DNA from: Lentimicrobium saccharophilum
GTDB lineage: Bacteria; Bacteroidota; Bacteroidia; Bacteroidales; Lentimicrobiaceae
NCBI RefSeq assembly: GCF_001192835.1
Contig: NZ_DF968183.1
Coordinates: forward strand, 1,137,338-1,201,337
DNA length: 64,000 nucleotides
Reading direction: 5' to 3'
Shown here: one piece after another, positions 59,045-64,000 of the stretch
Numbering within the stretch: the first letter of the stretch is position 1
How the letters are laid out: each line of letters begins with the position of its first letter
The notes under the pieces: model-generated
Database searches by the model: none
What the model was told of the DNA's origin: nothing
The model's input: the letters and a program-made list of their open reading frames with translations, nothing else
Translations under genes and position numbers: made by a program

Positions 59045-59809
59045 ATGTATACACTTTACAAGAAAGAGATATTTGCTTTTCTCAATTCACTGATCGGTTA
59101 TATTGCCATTGTGGTATTTCTGCTGATTAACGGGTTGTTTCTATGGATTTTCCCGATGGGTTTCAACATCATCGATTACGGTTATGCCAGCCTGGATAAT
59201 CTCTTCATGATTTCCCCGTTTGTATTCCTTTTCCTGATACCTGCCATCACCATGCGGTCGTTCGCCGATGAAAAGAGAGGGGGCACCATTGAGATGCTGC
59301 TTACCAAACCGCTGACGGATATGCAGATAATTATGTCGAAGTACCTGGCAGGTGTTTCGCTGGTGATTTTCTCCCTGTTGCCTACGTTTATCTATGCCGT
59401 TTCAGTTTACCTGCTTGGCCTGCCCAAAGGAAATATGGATATGGGCGGGATGTGGGGCTCATATATCGGCCTGTTGTTTCTGGCTTCAGCATTTGTTGCC
59501 ATCGGCATTTTCGTCTCTTCCATCACCGACAACCAGATTGTTGCATTTATGCTTGCCCTGATTATCAGTGGCTTTGCCTACATTGGATTCGGGTTTGTCG
59601 CTTCTCTCTCCCTTTTCGGAAAAGCCGACCTGCTCATAATGTCGCTGGGAATTGAAGCGCACTATGCTTCCATGAGCCGTGGCGTTGTCGATACCCGCGA
59701 TGTAATCTATTTTCTGAGTGTCATCGGCATATTTCTACTGCTGACAAAAACATCTCTCGAAAGCAGAAAATGGGAGAAGCAGGAAAAATCAATGACCGAA
59801 GCCGAATAA
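59045..59809 (+). CDS. gldF: ABC transporter permease GldF
   Basis: A 254-residue integral membrane protein of the GldF/NosY family with six helices. The N-terminus 'YTLYKKEIFAFLNSLIGYIA' and 'MRSFADEKRGGTIEMLLTKP' are family hallmarks. With GldG and the ATPase GldA it forms an ABC transporter first described as required for gliding motility in Flavobacterium johnsoniae. In many non-gliding Bacteroidota the genes are also present, so motility cannot be inferred. gldG follows after 37 bases. gldA is not in the window. The assignment is confident. Confidence 0.94.
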   Translation: MYTLYKKEIFAFLNSLIGYIAIVVFLLINGLFLWIFPMGFNIIDYGYASLDNLFMISPFVFLFLIPAITMRSFADEKRGGTIEMLLTKPLTDMQIIMSKYLAGVSLVIFSLLPTFIYAVSVYLLGLPKGNMDMGGMWGSYIGLLFLASAFVAIGIFVSSITDNQIVAFMLALIISGFAYIGFGFVASLSLFGKADLLIMSLGIEAHYASMSRGVVDTRDVIYFLSVIGIFLLLTKTSLESRKWEKQEKSMTEAE

Positions 59810-59846
59810 CCGGAGCCAGTTCAATTCTAATACCGGAGTTAAGAAA

Positions 59847-61598
59847 ATGAGTTCAGCCAGACAAACAAACAAAGATATCCGCCGAAACAACATTCTTCAG
59901 CTTGTGCTGGGGCTTGTGATTATTTTGTTGCTTAACATCATCGGTTCTTACATTTTTACCCGCTTCGACCTGACTACCGAAAAGAGATATTCCCTCTCCC
60001 CTTCCACCAAAAAGTTGCTTAGGGAAACGGATGATATTTTCTATTTCAAAGTATTTCTGGAAGGTGAATTCCCGGCCGGCTTCAAAATGCTCAGCCGTTC
60101 CACCCGGGAAATGCTGGATGAGTTCAGGGCTTTCAATGATAATATTCAGTATGAATTCATCAATCCTTCCGAAGCGCCGGATGCCAAAACCAGGAATGAA
60201 GTTTTTGAAAGGCTGATACAACAGGGCCTTCAGCCAACCGACATCAATGTCAGGAAAAAAGAGGGCATGCAGCAGCAACGGATATTTCCTGGAGCCATTG
60301 TTTCGCATAAAGGCCGCGAAATTCCCCTGAGCCTGATATCAGAGCAAATTGGCGCCCCTCCTGATGTAATCATAAACAATTCAATACAGGCGCTGGAATA
60401 CAATATTTCGAACGCCATCAGGAAGCTCAGCAATACGGGGAAACCAAAAATCGCCTTTACGCAGGGTCATGGCGAACTCAAAGGTGCCGAAATCGCTGAT
60501 ATCTCCCGGGCACTTTCCGATTACTATATCGTTGAAAGTGTAAACATCAACGGCAGGGTGAATGCACTTACTGAAAGAAAGGAAAATGAAGACGGAACTT
60601 ACACCGTATTGAACAAATACAAGGCAATTATCATCGCCAAACCCGATTCAGTTTTCAGCGAGAAGGACAAATTTATCATCGACCAGTACATTATGAAAGG
60701 CGGTAAAGTGCTTTGGCTGATCGATCCGGTTTTTGCCAGTATGGACAGCATTCAATCGGCTGACCGTACTATGGGCATCACCCGGGATATTAACCTGAAC
60801 GATATGCTTTTCCGCTATGGAGTCAGGCTTAACAGCAACCTGCTGATGGACCTGAATGCACTGCCGATTCCTCTTTATACCGGTCAGATCGGGAATCAGC
60901 CGCAATTCAGCTTCTTCCCATGGTACTACTTCCCGGTGCTCACCTCTGCCTCCTCACACCCGGTTGTCAACAACCTGAATGCGGTACGGACCGAGTTTAT
61001 CAGCAGTATCGATACCGTAGGTAATCCGGCGATCAGCAAAACAGTGCTTTTACAAACATCAAAGTATACGCGTGTGGCAAATACGCCCGTCATGATCAGC
61101 CTTGACATCCTTCGAAGGGAGCCCGATCCGGCAGACTACAACCAACCGCCTCAGGCTGTAGCGGTGCTGCTCGAAGGAGAATTTGAATCACTTTACAACA
61201 ACCGGATTCCTGCTGAAATTGCACAGGCTCCGGAAATCGGTTTTACCGGCAGGAGCCCTGAGAACAGGATGATTGTGATGGCCGACGGAGACCTGATTAA
61301 AAACCAGGTTCAGTTCAGCGCAGGCACCTTCAACCCTTACCCACTGGGCTACGACCGTTTTACAGGTCAGACCTTCGGGAACAGGGAGCTGATGCTCAAT
61401 GCAGTGAATTACCTTTGCGACGATACCGGACTGATGGCGGTACGCTCCCGCGAACTCAGGCTAAGATCGCTCGATGTAACCCGTGCAAGAAAAGACCTGC
61501 TGATGTGGCAGCTGATCAACACTGCCGGTCCGGTACTGCTGGTTATCCTCTTCGGATTCATACAGTCCATGATCAGGAAATACCGCTACGCAAGATAA
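59847..61598 (+). CDS. gldG: gliding motility-associated ABC transporter substrate-binding protein GldG
   Basis: A 583-residue protein. One membrane helix near the N-terminus (about 17-37, 'LQLVLGLVIILLLNIIGSYI') is followed by a large periplasmic part and a second helix at the C-terminus (about 555-575). The N-terminal half is the ABC-type unknown auxiliary domain ('RFDLTTEKRYSLSPSTKKLL'), and the middle region 'KIAFTQGHGELKGAEIADIS' matches the GldG/IFT52-like fold. It starts after a purine-rich GGAGTTAAGAAA stretch. GldG is the partner of GldF. A DUF4340 gene follows after 81 bases. The assignment is firm. Confidence 0.94.
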   Translation: MSSARQTNKDIRRNNILQLVLGLVIILLLNIIGSYIFTRFDLTTEKRYSLSPSTKKLLRETDDIFYFKVFLEGEFPAGFKMLSRSTREMLDEFRAFNDNIQYEFINPSEAPDAKTRNEVFERLIQQGLQPTDINVRKKEGMQQQRIFPGAIVSHKGREIPLSLISEQIGAPPDVIINNSIQALEYNISNAIRKLSNTGKPKIAFTQGHGELKGAEIADISRALSDYYIVESVNINGRVNALTERKENEDGTYTVLNKYKAIIIAKPDSVFSEKDKFIIDQYIMKGGKVLWLIDPVFASMDSIQSADRTMGITRDINLNDMLFRYGVRLNSNLLMDLNALPIPLYTGQIGNQPQFSFFPWYYFPVLTSASSHPVVNNLNAVRTEFISSIDTVGNPAISKTVLLQTSKYTRVANTPVMISLDILRREPDPADYNQPPQAVAVLLEGEFESLYNNRIPAEIAQAPEIGFTGRSPENRMIVMADGDLIKNQVQFSAGTFNPYPLGYDRFTGQTFGNRELMLNAVNYLCDDTGLMAVRSRELRLRSLDVTRARKDLLMWQLINTAGPVLLVILFGFIQSMIRKYRYAR

Positions 61599-61679
61599 TA
61601 CCGGCACAGAATAATGACCCGTTTCCGGATAGCCGGGAACTGAAACACGAAAAATAAAAACTTATTTACAGACTCCGAA

Positions 61680-62741
61680 ATGCGAAAAAACAGGCTCACA
61701 CTGATCATCACGCTGCTGCTTGCCATCCTGGCAGGCTACCTTATCATGAACCGGTCCAGCACAACCCTGCACTCCGGGATCAGCGATTTTGCCATTGCCG
61801 ATACGGCTGCAATAACCAAGGTTTTTATGTCCGACAAATCAGACCGTTCCATCCTGCTCACCCGGCAAGCCGACGGTACCTGGCAGCTGAATGAAAAATA
61901 TGCCGCTCATCCCGAGAATATCAACACTTTCCTGCTTACCCTTTCGAACATCACCGTAAGGGAACCTGTAGCCCGTGCAGCCCATAACAACATCCTGACC
62001 CTTCTTTCAGCCAAATCGGTAAAAGTTGAAATTTACCAGAATACCCACCGTATTAAACTCGGGAAATACAGGTGGTTTCCCGTTGAAAAACTTACAAAAA
62101 CTTACTATGTCGGGGATGCAACCATGGACAACAACGGCACATACGCCCTGCTCGAAGGCGCCGATGCACCAGTGGTAATTTACATGCCCGGCCTGCGCGG
62201 GTATGTCGCCACCCGATACTCCACGCTTGAAAACGACTGGAGGGAACATACCGTATTTAATAAAAAGCTCCCTGAGATAGACCATATTCTCGTTGAATTC
62301 CCCAGTCATCCTGAAGAATCATATAAAGTCGTAAACCGCGAAAATACCAGACTGGAACTGGTCCGTTTAACTGACAACAAAACGCTGGCTGCCTACGATA
62401 GCCTTCAGCTGATGGCCTTTGTAAACGCCTTCCGGAATATCCGGTACGAGGCTTTGTTCAATGATATGGAACCGGAACGCAGGGATTCCATCACCAGCCC
62501 GGTTCCCATGCACGTGATCACACTGTTTGCGAAGGACGGATCCAGACAGAATGTCAAAACATACCCGAGGATGCTCCCCGAGCCTGAAATTGATGTATTT
62601 GACGGATCAACGGTCACCTTCGACCGCGACCGCATGTATGCCCTGATCAATGATGATGAAGACTTTGTGCTGATACAATACTTTGTTTTTGACAAAATTC
62701 TCCGACCTTTGTCATTCTTCACCCGTGGACGAAATGAATAG
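61680..62741 (+). CDS. DUF4340 domain-containing protein
   Basis: A 353-residue exported or membrane-anchored protein. A single hydrophobic helix lies near residues 5-23 ('LTLIITLLLAILAGYLI'). The following domain, about 40-330, begins 'FAIADTAAITKVFMSDKSDR' and has 'GTWQLNEKYAAHPENINTFL', typical of DUF4340, a beta-sheet domain found with GldF/G-type ABC systems in many phyla. Function is not established. It lies 81 bases after gldG in the same direction, so it probably acts with that ABC transporter. A UDP-sugar epimerase gene follows after 25 bases. Confidence 0.86.
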   Translation: MRKNRLTLIITLLLAILAGYLIMNRSSTTLHSGISDFAIADTAAITKVFMSDKSDRSILLTRQADGTWQLNEKYAAHPENINTFLLTLSNITVREPVARAAHNNILTLLSAKSVKVEIYQNTHRIKLGKYRWFPVEKLTKTYYVGDATMDNNGTYALLEGADAPVVIYMPGLRGYVATRYSTLENDWREHTVFNKKLPEIDHILVEFPSHPEESYKVVNRENTRLELVRLTDNKTLAAYDSLQLMAFVNAFRNIRYEALFNDMEPERRDSITSPVPMHVITLFAKDGSRQNVKTYPRMLPEPEIDVFDGSTVTFDRDRMYALINDDEDFVLIQYFVFDKILRPLSFFTRGRNE

Positions 62742-62766
62742 ATTTCAGGCCGACTGATTAAACAGG

Positions 62767-63759
62767 ATGCAGGCTATGCAACAATTGGGATCATCAAAAA
62801 TACTGGTAACCGGCGGGGCCGGCTTTATTGGCTCCAACCTGGTTGAGGCATTGCTCGGAAAGGGAAGCCGGGTTGTTTGCCTTGATAATTTCAGTACCGG
62901 GAAGCAGGAGAATATCAAAGACTTTCTCACCCACCCGGATTTTTCGATGATTACCGGGGATATCCGCAATGCGGATGATTGCCGGAATGCCTGTGAAGGG
63001 ACAGACTATGTGCTTCACCAGGCTGCCCTGGGATCCGTCCCGAGGTCCATCAAGGATCCTGCAACTTCAAATGATGTAAATATCGGTGGTTTCGTGAATA
63101 TGCTGGTCGCTGCGCGCGATGCAGGCGTCAAACGATTCGTTTACGCGGCAAGCTCCTCCACTTACGGCGACCACCCTGCCCTTCCCAAAAAGGAAGATGT
63201 AATCGGCAAACCGCTCTCCCCTTATGCGATTACCAAGTATGTGAATGAACTCTATGCCGGGGTTTTTGCTGATCTTTACGGTATGCAGACCATCGGGCTG
63301 AGGTATTTCAACGTGTTCGGCAAACGCCAGGACCCTGACGGGGCCTATGCTGCGGTGATACCGAAGTTCATCAAACAACTGGTACGGGGCGAATCCCCGG
63401 TAATCAACGGAGACGGAAGTCAGTCACGCGATTTTACCTATATCGACAATGTAGTGCAGATCAATCTGCTGGCGCTCCTCACCGACAATCCCGCCGCCCT
63501 CAATACAGTATATAACGTAGCCTACGGCGAAAGCACCACGCTGAACGAATTGTTTGTCCTGTTAACCATGTTGTTGCAGGGATTGGGGCTTCCTGCCGGA
63601 GAGATCAGACCGGTGTACGGACCACCAAGGGCCGGGGATGTGCAGCACTCTCTTGCTTCCATCGAAAAGGCAAGGAAGTTGCTCGGGTATAACCCGAAGT
63701 ACAGCCTCCCGGAAGGTCTGAAGCAGGCAATAAACTGGTATTACGAAAATCTTAAATAA
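62767..63759 (+). CDS. wbpP: UDP-N-acetylglucosamine 4-epimerase-like SDR (WbpP/TviC type)
   Basis: A 330-residue extended SDR. The NAD motif is '[20 protein letters not shown]' near 12-31, the active site '[19 protein letters not shown]' with the Ser and the Y-x3-K in '[16 protein letters not shown]'. The segments '[20 protein letters not shown]' and '[19 protein letters not shown]' are close to Pseudomonas WbpP, which interconverts UDP-GlcNAc and UDP-GalNAc for O-antigen or capsule. The substrate is inferred from this resemblance; UDP-glucose or uronic acid forms are possible. The gene may start at either of two ATGs three codons apart. No other polysaccharide genes are near it. It follows the DUF4340 gene after 25 bases. 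Confidence 0.88.
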   Translation: MQAMQQLGSSKILVTGGAGFIGSNLVEALLGKGSRVVCLDNFSTGKQENIKDFLTHPDFSMITGDIRNADDCRNACEGTDYVLHQAALGSVPRSIKDPATSNDVNIGGFVNMLVAARDAGVKRFVYAASSSTYGDHPALPKKEDVIGKPLSPYAITKYVNELYAGVFADLYGMQTIGLRYFNVFGKRQDPDGAYAAVIPKFIKQLVRGESPVINGDGSQSRDFTYIDNVVQINLLALLTDNPAALNTVYNVAYGESTTLNELFVLLTMLLQGLGLPAGEIRPVYGPPRAGDVQHSLASIEKARKLLGYNPKYSLPEGLKQAINWYYENLK

Positions 63760-63762
63760 TTT

Positions 63763-63780
63763 GCTGATCAGCTGATCAGC
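63763..63780. repeat. perfect 18-base palindrome (GCTGATCAGCTGATCAGC)
   Basis: Contains the stop codon of the YjbQ-family gene and lies just past the epimerase stop; it may serve as a short bidirectional terminator stem. Confidence 0.6.
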
Positions 63781-64000
63781 GTAGCCATCAGTCTGCGCTG
63801 CCCGCCACGGTTGCGGAATTCGCACAGATAAATTCCCTGCCAGGTTCCAAGATTCAGTTTTCCGTTGGTTACAGGAATATTCACTTCTGCGCCGGCCAGC
63901 ACCGATTTGATGTGTGCGGGCATATCGTCATTCCCCTCAATAGTATGGCGGTAAAAAGGCTGCCCCTCGGGAACCATTCTGTTAAAAACGGTTTCGAAAT
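63768..64000 (-). CDS. YjbQ/UPF0047 family protein, C-terminal part (start lies beyond the window)
   Basis: The frame runs off the right edge, so only about 77 C-terminal residues are seen. They show the family's strongest motifs: 'HTIEGNDDMPAHIKSVLAGA' and 'KLNLGTWQGIYLCEFRNRGG'. YjbQ proteins are small homo-oligomers (about 130-140 residues) with weak thiamine phosphate synthase activity in vivo; the native role is unclear. The His and Asp of 'GNDDMPAH' form a likely metal site. The stop lies inside an 18-base palindrome (63763-63780) just after the epimerase gene, with which it converges. Confidence 0.87.
   Translation of the reverse strand, partial: FETVFNRMVPEGQPFYRHTIEGNDDMPAHIKSVLAGAEVNIPVTNGKLNLGTWQGIYLCEFRNRGGQRRLMATLIS

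Overview
The window comes from an anaerobic or facultative member of the Bacteroidota, most like the Bacteroidales/Marinilabiliales. The main reasons are promoters of the TAnnTTTG type in front of many genes, several very large secreted proteins ending in a type IX secretion (T9SS/Por) sorting domain, GldF and GldG, an Rnf complex together with the hydrogenase-maturation GTPase HydF, and peptidase C10 proteins. Base composition is even along the window. No integrase, transposase, phage gene, tRNA, rRNA or CRISPR array was seen.

Layout. 0-9 kb: the end of an OstA/LptA-like gene, a DUF389 membrane protein, a small membrane-anchored protein, a double-Usp stress protein divergent from a nucleoside phosphorylase, a SirB1-type protein, then purC and a TreS-like GH13 enzyme on the minus strand. 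9-13.4 kb: a retropepsin/PDZ protein, a secreted GH13 amylase and a GH25 muramidase. 13.4-14 kb: a dense cluster of palindromes. 14-21 kb: a MalY/PatB-type PLP enzyme, an 865-residue repeat protein with an S74 chaperone tail, and a GH5/CBM/T9SS glycosidase. 21-31.4 kb: one long minus-strand block reading aspA, hydF, SDR, rseC-like, methyltransferase, rnfBCDGEA. 31.4-32.3 kb: a second palindrome cluster related to the first. 32.3-40.5 kb: phoH facing two tandem C10 peptidases and an S8 peptidase. 40.8-47.9 kb: hutI and ftcD, marC, an HD-domain gene with a problematic start, a KAS III-like synthase and a DEFD-box helicase. 48-52.4 kb: two different phosphate transporters, both with PhoU-like tails. 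52.6-57.5 kb: a BNR-repeat T9SS protein, a DUF418 protein, a lipoprotein and a Dabb protein. 57.5-57.7 kb: a composite repeat. 58-64 kb: SAM hydroxide adenosyltransferase, gldF, gldG, a DUF4340 gene, a WbpP-like epimerase and the end of a YjbQ-family gene.

How the genes fit together. The 21-31 kb block points to ferredoxin-centred energy metabolism: Rnf couples ferredoxin:NAD+ electron transfer to ion pumping, and HydF helps build the [FeFe]-hydrogenase active site. The AspA next to HydF could release ammonium, but that link is inference. HutI and FtcD are two consecutive steps of histidine breakdown. The secreted C10, S8, GH5 and BNR proteins suggest extracellular degradation of protein and polysaccharide.

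No clearly new multi-gene system was found. The least explained features are the two matched palindrome clusters, the frameshift-like start of the HD gene, the Gln-for-His change in HydF, the methyltransferase inside the rseC-rnf order, and two genes whose -7 box sits exactly four bases before the ATG.
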